Positions 51,920 through 63,706 of a DNA stretch of 64,000 nucleotides are shown piece after piece (the stretch's first letter is position 1; each line of letters begins with the position of its first letter). The position numbers and the translations under genes were made by a program. The notes below the pieces were generated by a model. The model was not told the origin of the DNA and made no database searches. It saw only the letters and a program-made list of their open reading frames with translations. This DNA comes from Stercorarius parasiticus (Eukaryota > Chordata > Aves > Charadriiformes > Stercorariidae), in assembly GCA_013396915.1 (NCBI GenBank), contig VWZL01000808.1:930001-994000 (forward strand). Direction: 5' to 3'.

Positions 51920-52200
51920 CTAAACAGCAGCCAGTGCAATTTTCGCACATCGCTCTATGTTGCTCATCCTCATTGCCATAATATACTTTAGAGCCAGTTT
52001 TACAGGGCAGTGACATAATGCAAACTCTTTGAGAAAAACACAAAAGGAAAAATGCTGGCATACAGCGTCAATCAGCAGATTGACCAAAGAATTCTGTCGG
52101 ATTACCCTCTTAAGTTCATGGAATTTGCACCTTGCCACTTGGGCAGCGCAGTGTGAGCCCAGGAAGCCAGGCAGATAACACCACATGATTCTGACAGAAC
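51920..52200. promoter_or_regulatory. Candidate conserved regulatory element
   Basis: An information-rich stretch without simple repeats. It has a POU-type ATGCAAA (52018-52024), several CpG (CGCACATCGCTC, CAGCGTCAATC, GTCGGATTACC) and a 102-codon minus-strand open frame. That frame has no recognisable domain or splice logic, so I favour a conserved non-coding element over an exon. Confidence 0.25.
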
Positions 52201-55200
52201 AGCACGGCCCGTCAGAGTGAATCTTCAAAATCCTTCATTGAAGGTGGCACAAACACAGACTGAAACACGCTACGAGGGCACACTTGGGAGGGAGGTGGGG
52301 AAAGGTGGTGGGGCAAAACCAGGAAGAAATGAAAGCAACTCACAAAACCAGATAAATAATTTTCTTGGTTTCCTCTTTAACTGTGTGTCAAAATTTTATG
52401 TAGCTTTCTTTAACGAGATTTCTTTCAGTATGAAGAGTCAACACAGAATTTTGCTAAAACCTGTCTCAATTTGTTAAATAGGTTAGGAACTACAACGAAC
52501 ACACACAAGACACAAAGACATTCTTCCTCTTAGCCACGTAAAAACACACGGCCAAGTTGCAGGTGATAAACAGTCAAGAATAGCAAAATCCGGTCTACTT
52601 CACTGCGAGTGAACAAGTTATGCACATAATCCCTTTCCTAGATATTTCTAGCACACTGTACAAGAACTTTAAAATGTGTCGCACATGATGGTTCTCCTAA
52701 TACCTTTAATTAAAACACTACCAGAAGTTATAATGAAAAAGGATTACTTTTTTTTTTTTTTTAATACACTAAAACCTCAGGCTCCTGTTATTTTACATTC
52801 TGGTAAGAAGGAAATGAACAATGAAGCCACATTTTGGGATTTAAGATAATCGTAAGATTTTAAGTTGAAGGGCAGGAAAGAGGCTTCATTTTCAAATTTG
52901 CTTTTAGCAGATACAAGCCTTATGTTCCTTTACTATTACAATGACTCTCATTTAAAATCTTACCCTTTTAAACTCCCAACATTTGTTCACAAGCTGCATC
53001 TTCCCCCTGCCCCAATATAAATGACAAACATGGGCTCTCACTGAATGAAAGGAAGCTAGTTAATAATTGGCTTTATTGTCACTTCTGGCTGTCTTGTAAC
53101 ACGCTCTGGATTTTGCTCTGACTGAAAAATTCTTAACATCATCCCAGTTTTCATGGTGCTCAGCACACTAGCGTGTCACTACTTAAAATAGAACAAGGCT
53201 ATTTGCCAACCCTCCTGCTCCCATCTGACAAAAGGCATTTTATCCTCTCCTGGATAATAGCTGGGATAGGGGATAAAAGGTGGGATACAGGGACAGAGCA
53301 AGATGAAGGTCAATTGACTCCAAGATCCTTGCATGCCCGTGTGAAAAGCCAGCAGGTCCACCCACTACTGGTATTTGGCACTTCTTTGCGTTTTATGGGG
53401 TTCAGATGTCGCTCCCCTGATTTCAGTGGCAGCTGTAAGAACTTCAGTTGCCCAGCCTCTGTTTCTTTGCTCCAGGAATGGGGACATCGGCAGGTGCTGT
53501 CTGCTTGATGCAATGACACCAGGTCCTCCACGGAGGAGACAATGATGGTGGCCGTGCAACGAGACAAGTAACGGTCTTGTCTCCTCTCCTTCACAAGACT
53601 CCCACCTCATGATTTTGGCAACAAAATGAGGCAGGGAGCTCCTTCACAACGCAAGCCTGATTCCCAGAGCTGTATCATCTTCTACAATCAAAAAAATCTT
53701 TTGGGGTCTATGATCACATCATTAATAACTGAATGACAATGACCATATACAAAGGAGAAGACTTAAGCAAAGGTGTGCAAGTGATTGTAACTCTCTGACC
53801 TTTCAATGCATCTCCTCTGTGTGTAATTTCTGGGATTTTGAGGCTGGGAAAAAAGATTGAAATTGGTTGGTTTGATTATTATTTTTTAATGTAAACTGGT
53901 TGTTTGGAATTTTTTCACCACTTTTTTTTTTTTTTAAATGTAAACTGGAAAGCCAAACTAATCTGCCATTATGGAGCAGCATGTTGATGCCGACAGGCAT
54001 ATCATCAATTCCAAAGATCCACTTACCAAAAATCTGGTACCTAAGCAATTGAAGTAAAAGGCAGAGGTAGCAGATTATCTTCTGTGATAACAAGATGATA
54101 ACATATATACCTGCCACTGTGTTTCATAAAGCATTTGCTAATAGCAGAGAAAAACCCTGAGTTCAATTCCAGATTTTTGATAAGGATGCTCCACTTATTA
54201 CAGGTCCTTCCCATCCAGCTCCCTTCCTCTTGCGGAACAAAGCTCTAAAAGGTTAACACCTCTATTGAGCATGACACAACAGGTGTTTTCAGTGCCCTGT
54301 AACTTTGAATAACTTAGGCAGATGTTTTACAAGAAAAAACAAAAAACATAACCCCTTAAGAATTTTCAAATCCTTGCTCAAAGCATAAGCTCTGCTCCCT
54401 AATAAAAAACTTTTTTTTTTTTTTTAATTTAGACAAAACCGCATTCTACTTTACTCTTAGTGTCATAAATGCTTCAACTGTTTTCAAAGGGACTTTTTGG
54501 GGAAACAAAAAAACATTCTGGGGCACACAAGGGGTATAAAAATGTCTCTAATTCAAACAAGTGAAATATGAAGAACTTATAAGCAGCTGATAAAAAGAAT
54601 TTAAAATGAAAAATAATAAACAATGTAAGGTAAAAATGCTACTTGCTCCACCCACAATTACTTATATCACTGGAGTGTTTGGAGACCCAAACTGGCACAC
54701 AGCTCCCCAACAGCAACTGTGGGACAACCAAGTCCTTGTTCTGAAAGGATTTAATGAATGTTGGCCTTCAAATCATATCCTGACAATACTGCAGTGCAAC
54801 TCCAAGGAGAGCTTAAGTGTAACCGTGCCGCATGAAGAATTATGTCCCACTTACAAAAACAAAACCTGATTTAAGATTTAACAGATTGGAATAAATTTAG
54901 GATCTAAATATAATATGATGTAAGACAGAATATAAATTCATTGCTGCTGCCAATACATTTTGCCCAATCGCTCTGCCAGGTCATATCGACCTGGAAAAAG
55001 AAGTACGCGTATGTGTGCAAATCTGAGTGCACTACACATGCATCTCTTCGAGAAAGAATACCTATGCAGGATTGATGGCTACGGACAATATTTCTAATGG
55101 CCTTTTTAATTGGTACTATGATGATTAATTGGTGCCTTCACAGAACTCCAGGAGTTCTCGTTACCAAACAGCATGGTGTCCCGGCACACTGTGTGGGTCA

Positions 55201-55604
55201 CAGTTATTACTAAATAGTCACCAGATCACGAGACACAGATAAGATAAATTTTATACAAGTCCACAAACCCCACAAATTGAAGACTACTACTGAGACAGCA
55301 GGAAAATTCTATTTCCTTCTTAATACATTATTTCAGCAGTGCCCATATGCTCAAAGAAAACAGAAAAGGCCTTGCGGAAGATACTGAAAACAGGCTACGT
55401 ATGTGCTAAGGATGAAATACTCCATGCAGGATTTCTTACCGTTGCAAAAGTTTACATTTGCTCATGGCTACACACAAGATATTGCAATTATCCCCACAGA
55501 AAAGAGGAGGAGTTAACCAAGCTTGGCCTGGTTACTACACGCCGGCAATTGCTGGGGGAAGAGCAGGTATCTGCAGGAACGGCTGTCAGCACAAATTCCT
55601 TAAA

Positions 55605-56012
55605 TTATACAGGCTGAGAGAGTTGGGGTTGTTCAGCCACGGAGAAGAGAAGGCTCCGGGGAGACCTTATAGTGACATTCCAGCATCTCAAGGGAGCCCA
55701 CAAGAAAGCTGGGGAGGGACTTTTTACAAGGGCATGTGGTGATAGGACGAGGGGTAATGGCTTCAAACTGGAAGCGGGGAGATTTAGATTAGATATTAGG
55801 AAGAAATTCTTTCCTCTGAGGGTGGTTTGCCCCTGGCCCAGGTTGCCCAGAGAAGCTGTGGCTGCCCCATCCCTGGAGGGGTTCAAGGCCAGGCTGGACG
55901 GGGCTTGGAGCAACCTGGTCTGGTGGGAGGTGTCCCTGCCCACGGCAGGGAGGCTGGAACTAGATGATCTTTAAGGTCCCTTCCAAACTAAGCCAATCTA
56001 TGATTCTACGAT
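55605..56012 (+). mobile_element. CR1 LINE 3' fragment (plus strand)
   Basis: From about GGCTGAGAGAGTTGGGG the sequence is the ORF2 C-terminus and 3' end of a CR1. The frame at 55672-55974 contains TFQHLKGAHKKAGEGL, RFRLDIRKKFF and RLPREAVAAPSLEGFKARLD, all typical of CR1 ORF2. It reads on through the usual ORF2 end into the UTR (LELDDL). The 3' end has AAGGTCCCTTCCAAAC and the terminal CTATGATTCTACGAT. It is a different subfamily from the copies at 16.4 and 19.6 kb, judging by the 3' UTR. The element ends about 180 bp before the CpG island. Confidence 0.95.
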
Positions 56013-56475
56013 ACCTAACTGCTGCCTTTCACTGAGAGAAACTGCCTCATGTGCTGCTTTTGGCACAGGCCCCAACTTATGGGTGCTGGCAGCCACCTCC
56101 GAGCGGCTGTGCCACCACGGGCAGCAGACTTGTGGGGCCAGGCGGGGGCTGCCAACGGGGGGATGACCTCGAGGGTTTCTGCTTTTGCTTTTTGGGTTCA
56201 GAAAGCTCTCATCCGGCTTCCTTCACCTGTCCTCCGGCCATTTCTCGCCAGGGCACGGCATCCAGCGCTCGCCTCCGCGCTGCCCACAGCCCGCCTCGGC
56301 TCCTGCCAGCTTCCTCAGACTCCTCCCTCAGACAAAGGCGCGTTTCCCGCCTCAAGGGCTTCCCGCGCCGCGAAACGTGCCCGGCAGTGCCGGCGGGAGG
56401 AGGCGAGGGGCGGCCCCGGCTGAGGGGACCCGGCAGGGGCGGAGCTGGGGCCGCAGCGCCCGCCGACCCCTTGAA

Positions 56476-56494
56476 GGGAAGGCGGGAGGGCGGG
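56476..56494 (+). other. Canonical G-quadruplex motif in the CpG island
   Basis: Four GGG runs (56476-56478, 56484-56486, 56488-56490, 56492-56494) with loops of 5, 1 and 1 bases meet the classical G3+N1-7 rule. Short loops favour a stable structure. Such motifs are common near CpG-island transcription starts. Confidence 0.7.
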
Positions 56495-56711
56495 CGGCTG
56501 AAGAAGAGCCCGGGCCGCCCCCTGTGTGGCCGGGAGGGGTAGTTGAGGGGAGTCTTCCGCGGTGCTCACGGTGCCGGGGCAGGCGGCAGCTTTTACTTCT
56601 CAATAGCGGAATCGGTGATTGAAAGCTTCTCAACTGACAAAAAAATTAAAAATTCTCCCGAATCGAAGCTGTTTCTAGCCGGTGGCGGCGCCTACACACA
56701 AATTCAGAAGT

Positions 56712-56722
56712 CCGCCATTTTG
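56712..56722 (-). promoter_or_regulatory. YY1-type site (minus-strand AAATGGCGG)
   Basis: CCGCCATTTTG on the plus strand is a near-ideal YY1 site; read on the minus strand it is CAAAATGGCGGA. YY1 sites in this ATG-bearing orientation often lie just downstream of transcription starts, which weakly favours leftward transcription. The ATG itself would give only a four-codon frame (M-A-D-F-stop), so it is at most an upstream frame. Confidence 0.5.
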
Positions 56723-59700
56723 CTTCCTTGCTGATTAACTGTAATTAATACCGTGGTGGCTGAAGGACTCGGCCCCATTCACAAACCCGATGGGCAAGGC
56801 GGCATGCGAGCCCGTGAATGTCTCCAGTACGTTGTAAAGAAACATTCAGGCATTTAAAAATATTCTGTAAATAATCTTGGATAACATGAACACCATCTTA
56901 AATTCTGTGAATGATGTAGGATTTTGTTGTGCGCGCTGACAAAGGGCTCAGATTCCCATTAGAATTACATGAAATCTTCTTACACAAATCTCCTGTCAGC
57001 TTCAATCCATTAAAAATAATAAAGGTACGCTCAAAATGAGGGACCAAAGCAAATTTTGTTTAGACTTAACAGATTCAATTTACTATGCTGTTAATCGGAT
57101 AGCACCGATACGCTTTTCACTTTGCCTCAACAAAGTGATCTAATACAACGTTTGCTTCCATTTGCTTCACACTGTGAATCTGTAAAATGCTGGTCACAAC
57201 TCAACACGGATTCAACCCCAGCTGTGGCTCAAAATGAAGCCCTTGGGCAGCCGTCAGGCAAGCTGGTGCTCCCAAAGCATGGTCAGAGCATCCTGTGTTC
57301 CTACCTTTGCAATATCTCCTCCAAAAAACAGAGATCTGCGATAACGAAGGCCCACCAGCCAGCACAGGAGAAAAGCTTAGGTCATCTCTTGCCCAATTAA
57401 CCGAGTTTTCATGCTCTTCCTTTCTTCTTCCCGCTCCAAGAAAATGGAGGCTTTGCTGCACCTGAAAAGGCTCTCAGCCTAACTGGAAGAAGAAAGACAT
57501 GGAATAGATGTGATGACCAGCAGATTGCAAGGCCCACGAAGAAATGGGAGTAGCCTCCAAGAGTACATTTCTTTAAAAAACAATGATAATTAAAAAAAAA
57601 AAAAATTACTCTCCTGATGAGGACGAAGTTCAGGACTGCTAGAAAACCAGCCAGGCACTGGTTGGGGGTGAAGCACTATTGGGGCAGTTGGCCGCACACC
57701 CCAAATACCTGTGTGGCACACAGTTGCGTACAGGCTAGTTTGGGGGGTTGCTTTTAGTTGCAGCCTTCTGTTAATAAACACACCTGTTTTCTGAGAAATG
57801 CATCTTCGCAAGTGCATCTCCAGCTGACTTGCACCGAAAGGATATATTGCAGTAATGTGTTTTCCTGTCTCATTTTGTGAGCTAAGGAAAGGCAATGCCA
57901 AGAAAAAACAAGCCGACCAACCAGTCAGTGGTCAAGAAAGCATGCTTTTTTAGCCATGACAGCAATGCTGGAGTAAAGTGGCTTTGGAAGATTTCCGAGT
58001 TTTGTGTTTTTGAGGAGTTTATGAACCAGTTTTAAATGCATTTGGATCATTAAGAATTAGTTTAAGTTGTACTTCCCTGGGAAAGAAACTACTGTAAATC
58101 AATCTTATTTTAAATACACATGAACAGCTTAAAACTGCATCATATGCCATCACTAACATGCATTAGCTTCCAACTCCAAAGTAGATTTAAGTTTCACTAG
58201 AGAGCTGAAGATATCATTCAGAAACAGATGTTGAAGTGTCACGAAAAGCAACTATCTTACTGAATAAATGAACTTCTTTACAGCATTAAAAAAAAATTAG
58301 ACAGGTTAAATAACAGATGCCCTATTCAACATTTTTAGACAGTGTAAATAGCCACCTCTATGAATCACAAATCATGAGAAATTGCCATGTTTCTGGAAGC
58401 GGATATTAATCTCCTTGGAACACGTGCCCTTGCATTCATGACACATGGCAAGCTTGCCTAGTAGAAGCTCATGGAAAAAAAAGAAAAAAGAAAAAAAAAT
58501 AGTCAGAAGAACTGACACACATGACATGTTCGTAAGAATAATTGAGCTGGTGAATCACAAAGTCCCAGCCTTTTTCCCGGGAGCACTGCTTAGAAAAAAA
58601 AGGCAGAAAAAAAACCAAACACAAACCACAAAAGGCCTCCACAACAAAATATGCCTCTGTTTTGAAGCGATCTAGATTTTTTAGACTATTTTTAAATTTC
58701 AAAATGATTCTGTTTAGCCATTCTAAACAAATAAGCGTTAACAGCACACTGACTGTTGTTAAAACGAACCTTTACTTCAAGTTTGATTTAATAAGGAGTT
58801 TGTAAAAATACTGCGACACAAACGAACTCAATATGTTCTCTTCCCTGGCCTCCAGTAGACAGAAAATTATATTTTCAAAATCCGTTGACATGAGTCAAAT
58901 TGTCTTCCCTCTAGAATTTTTATGGTTTCAGATATATCTGACATATCATTTTTGCTACTCTCTTGTTAACTCTCTCGAATCATTAGCGGCATTTCAGTGT
59001 ACAGGCGGAGAACGCTAAATTAAAGAGTAGATTTCAGTTTTTAAGCCCCAGGGCAGAAAAGGTTGAGCACATAACAGAAAATGTATTTTACTTCCAACTC
59101 GGATTGCCTCTGCTCTCGTTACATTACCTCAGCACCCCTTCAGCTTCTGTGTGAAGCAGAGGTATATTAAGCTCTGAAGGGAGCTCATTCTTCTGTCCTG
59201 TAAGCTAAAGAAAGACATTTCTGGAGTGATGAGAAGTGCTTGAGTTGGATGGAGAAGATACTTGAAAATGCGTCATGGGGTTCCAGCCGTACAAGCCTAA
59301 GCATAATAGCACTGAATTGGGGGTGTGGCACACCAGAAATTTGTAACTGCTGGTGGATGAAGCTTTTATTGCCTTTAGAAACACTAAGATGAAAGGGAAA
59401 AACAACTCTATACTGGGGGGGGAGGTGAATGCACACAATGTTTTTTTTATATATTACGCAGACAGGCTTCTATTGCTATGGGACTTTTCTCATTCATTGA
59501 GCTAAGAGGATAATTTTGTGGTGCGTCAGCAGACCAACCAAAGGACTTAACTGCAGCGAGGAGGCCGGTTGGGTCATGCACACCTCGACAAATGGCTAAT
59601 TGCAGCTCTGGGCTGTTTTGAAATTCTGAGCATTCGTACGTCAGCTAAAGAAATCACAAGCGAAATCTGGCAGAAAAGGAGAAAGGGAAAGCGCAACACG

Positions 59701-62009
59701 GAGGTGGGGAGAGAGGGAGGGTCCATTACACACAGCAGCAGAGTAACTACAAAAGGACGTGCAGGAAGAGCACCGGTGTGTAACTGGGGCTAGTCATGAG
59801 AGGTGTCGAGAGGAATTTGGCATAGAAAGCAAAAATACAGCAGAAAAATTAAAGTGAACGTGTATCTTTTTCCCTACAGACTTCGGTTCCAAGAAAATGG
59901 GGAGTAGGAAGAAAAGGAAAGGAAAAAACCAAACCCCAACCAAAAATCCCACAGCAAAAAACGGTCACGTACCGAACCAAACAACCTCCTGTCCACCTCC
60001 ATCTCTCTCTCCCTTTTCTAAAACCAGCAACTTTAGAATGAAAGAAAAAAAGAATCGGTTCAGTTACATGAAGGCAGGGACAGAGGAAGCAGCTTTGACC
60101 GTGGTGAAAATCAGGGACAAGACTGCATAGAAAGCAAGACAGGAGCACCAGCAGAGTAAAAACTGTAACTAAGCATAAGAAATTTGACTATTGACAGAAA
60201 CCTCACTGCTACCTTAGCCATGAAGGACACCGTCTCGTAGGGCCTGAGCTACCAACAGGAGACTGTTGACCTGCCTTTCCTTGGGCCGGGTCCTCCATGG
60301 ACACCTTCATCAACGTCTTTCAGACCTGCACATAATCACTCCTCGTTCTGTAACAGCTGAAGATGCGCTGCATAATTTCTTTGGGAACTGGTACATGAGA
60401 AGAGGTGGTTGTGAAAGAAGGCTCCCCAAAATATTTTAAATTAGTTTCAAAAAAATCCACTCAATACACCCTGCTTTTCAAAATGCTGGCTTTTCATACA
60501 GCATTTTCCAGTCTAACTCCTCTGAAGAAGTAAATTCAATTTAAGAGGGAAAAAAAAAAAAGGTACAATTTTCTATAACTGGAAAAGGGAAATCAATACT
60601 TCATAAGTACGGTATGCGCTAAGATAATTAATTTTCCACAATATGCTCAAATCTCAGCAGTGAAAACAGTATAAAAGCAAATTAATGACTAAATATTCTA
60701 CATACTAAGAGCAAGAAAACACTCTTTCATCCTTGTTAAATAGATTAAATGGGAAATAGTTTCTATGGCTGTCAAACCGCAGCCAGTCTGAACACCTTGA
60801 ATTCTGAACCCTATGGATAGTACCGTAATTGTCTTTTCTTAAGGGTTTGTTAGAAGCTTCATATTGTATCAAAAACCTTTTTGAAGGGAAAGGCAACCTT
60901 TAAAGGTCTCATTCATTTGGACTATGCCTCATTTCCATTATTCCCAAAGCTCATGTAGATTTTATCCCTCTCGTTCTTTGCAAGGTCATATTCTTCTGTC
61001 ATTTTACTCGTTCCATCCCGAGCTTCAAGATCAGCAAACACAGCCTTAAATGCACTTCACCCTCACATTAAAAAAAGAAAAAAAAAAATCCTTTAGAAAA
61101 GGCGATTTTGACACTGGCTGCCTGCAGTTTGACTCCCTACTGCTTCGCAGTAAGATCAAGAATAATACTTTACTTTATAATGCTCACCTCGAGATTGCGT
61201 CAGTAATGAAACACTCCAAGCAGGGATCAGGTAGAACGGCAAATGGCTTTAACATTTCCAGGGAGCAAAGGAATTGAAACATACCACACTCCACATTTTC
61301 AGAACAAAGAGGGGACTAAAAGACACAGAAGTAAAAAATATATATATAAAAAAAATAAGTCCTCTTGATGGAATGTCTTGAAAGAGTGAATGTGTATGGC
61401 TGAAGTAGCTGCTGCGCTGTATATAAGGCACTATGGTTCTGTTAACCCCAGCTTAAAATCAACAGTAAGTGCAAGATAAATTCTCACCAGAATATTTTCT
61501 ACAAGTATTTCAGCCTATTTCCACTTTTTCATAAAAGCAAATATGTGACCAGAAAGCCTTCCTGAAGAAAAGCGTTGCACTGCAATGGTTTTTTCAAGAT
61601 TAGTTGTAAATTTATTCCCAAACTTCTAGCACCAAACACAGATATACACAGGAAGTTCAAAAATATAGAGAGCAAATGCACAAGCAGAGGCAATAAGATA
61701 AAATCCAGTCATAAAATCTGCCCCCCTCTGAGTGGGATTTCACAGAATCTCAACTGGAGGAAAGTAGGCAATAAAAGCAGATCTGTGGGTGTTCGCACTA
61801 TACACAAAGAATGTATGCAGGCATATCTCACTGCATGATATATACAAGTTATTTCACTGGAAATTTCACATCTTCTGACATGTCATCCCTACAGACCAAG
61901 AATCTGATCTAATTTTGATCATTTCTGACAAGGTATTTTTATATAGTGATGCATGGACAGAATCCAATGCCAGCCTTGCCCCGTTAGGGAGCGGGGAAAA
62001 AATTCTTAC

Positions 62010-62060
62010 CTGGACCTCTTCTGGGGCCAGGTTCTCTGTAACGGACAGAGGACTTCTCCC
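62010..62060 (-). other. Exon-like segment, minus strand (51 nt), unidentified
   Basis: On the minus strand the segment ends at an excellent donor (GAGGTCCAG|GTAAGA) and starts after an AG (TTTGATTCAAACAAG). It is 51 nt, a multiple of three, and much richer in G+C than its flanks. One frame reads GRSPLSVTENLAPEEVQ; a second reads EKSSVRYREPGPRRGP. Both look protein-like, so the frame is undetermined. The acceptor is mediocre and no family is recognised. Confidence 0.22.
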
Positions 62061-62320
62061 CTTGTTTGAATCAAAGCAGAAACATTAATTTGATTCTCAG
62101 TTTTTTCAAAATTTCTAAGTGCAATTTTATCCTGAGGGGTGACAATTTGAAGATAGCTCTTCCTACTTTAGGTATTCTCCATGTGCCTTCAGTATTTAGT
62201 CTGAAGCTAGATGGGGAGATGATAGTTAGCTGGTGAGGAAGCATGAAGCCTGACTTACAAATTCTTGCGAAAACAGTGAGCTTACTGACAAGTATTTTTA
62301 TTTGTACACATGACATTTAA

Positions 62321-62343
62321 TCATTGGTCATTGAGACCAATGA
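62321..62343. repeat. Perfect 9-bp inverted repeat, 5-nt loop
   Basis: TCATTGGTC and GACCAATGA flank ATTGA. Each arm contains a CCAAT core in opposite orientation, so it may be a paired NF-Y-type site or simply a small hairpin. Confidence 0.7.
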
Positions 62344-62439
62344 AATGCAAAAATTTCACATCTACCATTATATCCCCTACATTCACTTTTCAGAGCACGA
62401 GTATGCCCCTGAAATACAAAGGCTTAGAACTGCGCTTTC

Positions 62440-62560
62440 CGATGCAGTGAATTGTTACCAAGCTAAAATGGGGCTGCAAGGATGATAGTCCGGGTGTGCG
62501 AAACGGCCGCTCGATGGGATGAGGCCTAAGGAGATCATAAAAGGCTGCCGGTGATGCCAG
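62440..62560. promoter_or_regulatory. Small CpG-bearing patch
   Basis: About seven CpG in 120 bp, concentrated in GTCCGGGTGTGCGAAACGG and CCGCTCGATGG. It stands out from AT-rich flanks. It might be a regulatory element or exon remnant; no splice pair is convincing. Confidence 0.25.
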
Positions 62561-63603
62561 CTAATGAAGTCACCCCTTCAGCTCAAGGGCTTTGGTACTG
62601 TCAGTCTTGCACTCAGTCCTTGCGGAATAAGTATCTGTGTCGGTTTAAACTTTAAAGCTTCCATGTGTTTTTTAAGCCTACTTAAGAAGAAAACTATAGT
62701 ATTAAGGGGTTTTTTTATGTCACAGTAGCACTGAGGAAATAAAACCAACAACCCATTTTCTGAGAAACTCTGAGTTCCAAGTAATTCAGAGTGATCACTG
62801 GAAACTGAAAAAAACCTTTTTCTTGATTTTAGTATTTGCAAACTTGAGCTAACGCAGGCACCGCTATATATTGTCAGCCACTAGGACTTGCCAGTATTCT
62901 TAAAAGGCATATAAATATGTTAAATCATAGCATAATGATGTAATATAGATTTATTTTCACTCTTCTGTATATCTCTGTTTTGTAGTTACAGTAAATATTT
63001 TGCCATATTTTAATTTTAAGACAAGACTGAATATATGCTAGCAGGAGGGAAAGTTTTCCATTAAAGAACATAATACTGGAAAATTTAATGAAAAAAAAAA
63101 CCTTCAGAAAGTCCACAAGGATTTTAGTTCAAGGCCTTCTTATTATACTATTAAATGATTTAATGTCCACTCTGTGTATGAAGCAGCGTTATGTATTGCA
63201 TACCTTCTTCCAGAAGAGCACTTGAATATTTGCAGAGAAGTACAAATACACCATAAATTTTCCTGTAACTAACATTAAAAATGAAAACAACTGTTTTGTA
63301 TTAAAGAATTACATGGTGCCAAACAATGAATTTGGAAGAAAAACATCAAAATTGCTTAAACTGGATCTTGACTGGTACACTTCAATGGCATTTTGTCCCA
63401 GGGTTAGTCAACCACCGTAGATTATTTAAAAGTGAAAAGCTGCATTATTTTCCACTGATGTTGTGCTTCTGTTCTCATCACAGTACACAGACACCAGAAG
63501 TCTCTCTGTCTATTGCAGACAGTATGCCACACTCCCATCCCACCGGTTTGGGGCAGGTTACTGGAAAACCTAATATTTATCTAATACTTCTCTGCTGATG
63601 TAG

Positions 63604-63706
63604 CGGTGTGAAACAGCTCCCAAGTGCATCAGACCTGGACCACCGAAGGGGCAGAGCCACATGCCTGGGAGGGTGTCAGCCAAGAGCGGGGCTGCCTTCA
63701 GCCGCG
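63604..63706 (+). other. Exon-like segment (103 nt), GC-rich, unidentified
   Basis: A strong acceptor (TACTTCTCTGCTGATGTAG) is followed by 103 nt of about 60% G+C, ending at the donor AGCCGCG|GTGAGAT. Flanking DNA is AT-rich, so the composition step is exon-like. Two frames are open: one reads RCETAPKCIRPGPPKGQSHM onward, the other GVKQLPSASDLDHRRGRATC onward; the third stops at once. It lies about 7 kb right of the CpG island and on the plus strand, so it could be a downstream exon of a rightward gene. No family recognised. Confidence 0.3.

Larger units (their letters stand above)
44164..55600. other. Non-coding stretch rich in regulatory-looking segments
   Basis: No gene identified. Candidate conserved elements (45240-45720, 45990-46150, 49420-49580, 50380-50560, 51920-52200), a small CpG cluster (49210-49390), exon-like segments at 47143-47199 and 48339-48418 (+), a 26-bp duplication (44943-44994), an ATTAA repeat (44704-44722), a G12 run (50058-50069) and T runs at 52748-52762, 53922-53935 and 54411-54425 are seen. 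The hydrophobic 122-codon frame at 47095-47463 (-) is not supported as a gene. Confidence 0.5.
56190..56830. promoter_or_regulatory. CpG island, probable promoter and first exon
   Basis: Hand count gives about 49 CpG in 520 bp (56201-56720), against almost none in flanking DNA. GC boxes occur at 56407-56413, 56436-56442 and 56488-56497 (GGGCGGGCGG). A CTCF-core-like CGCCCCCTG lies at 56516-56524 and a YY1-type site at 56712-56722. There is no clear TATA box, as is usual for CpG-island promoters. Direction is unresolved: on the minus strand GGCACC|GTGAGC (56568-56579 region) is a plausible first-exon donor, while on the plus strand the best option is a weak TCTCCA|GTACGTT near 56827. No convincing coding start is seen, so the first exon may be untranslated. 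Confidence 0.75.
56831..63603. other. AT-rich non-coding stretch right of the CpG island
   Basis: No gene identified. It includes an A run at 57592-57605, purine-rich DNA at about 59680-60120, a possible short minus-strand exon near 61185, an exon-like segment at 62010-62060 (-), a perfect hairpin at 62321-62343 and a CpG-bearing patch at 62440-62560. If the island's gene runs rightward, this would be its first intron. Confidence 0.5.

Noticed and set aside
56543..56734. 63-codon frame through the CpG island
   Set aside because: It has no ATG start. Frames stay open in GC-rich DNA by composition alone.
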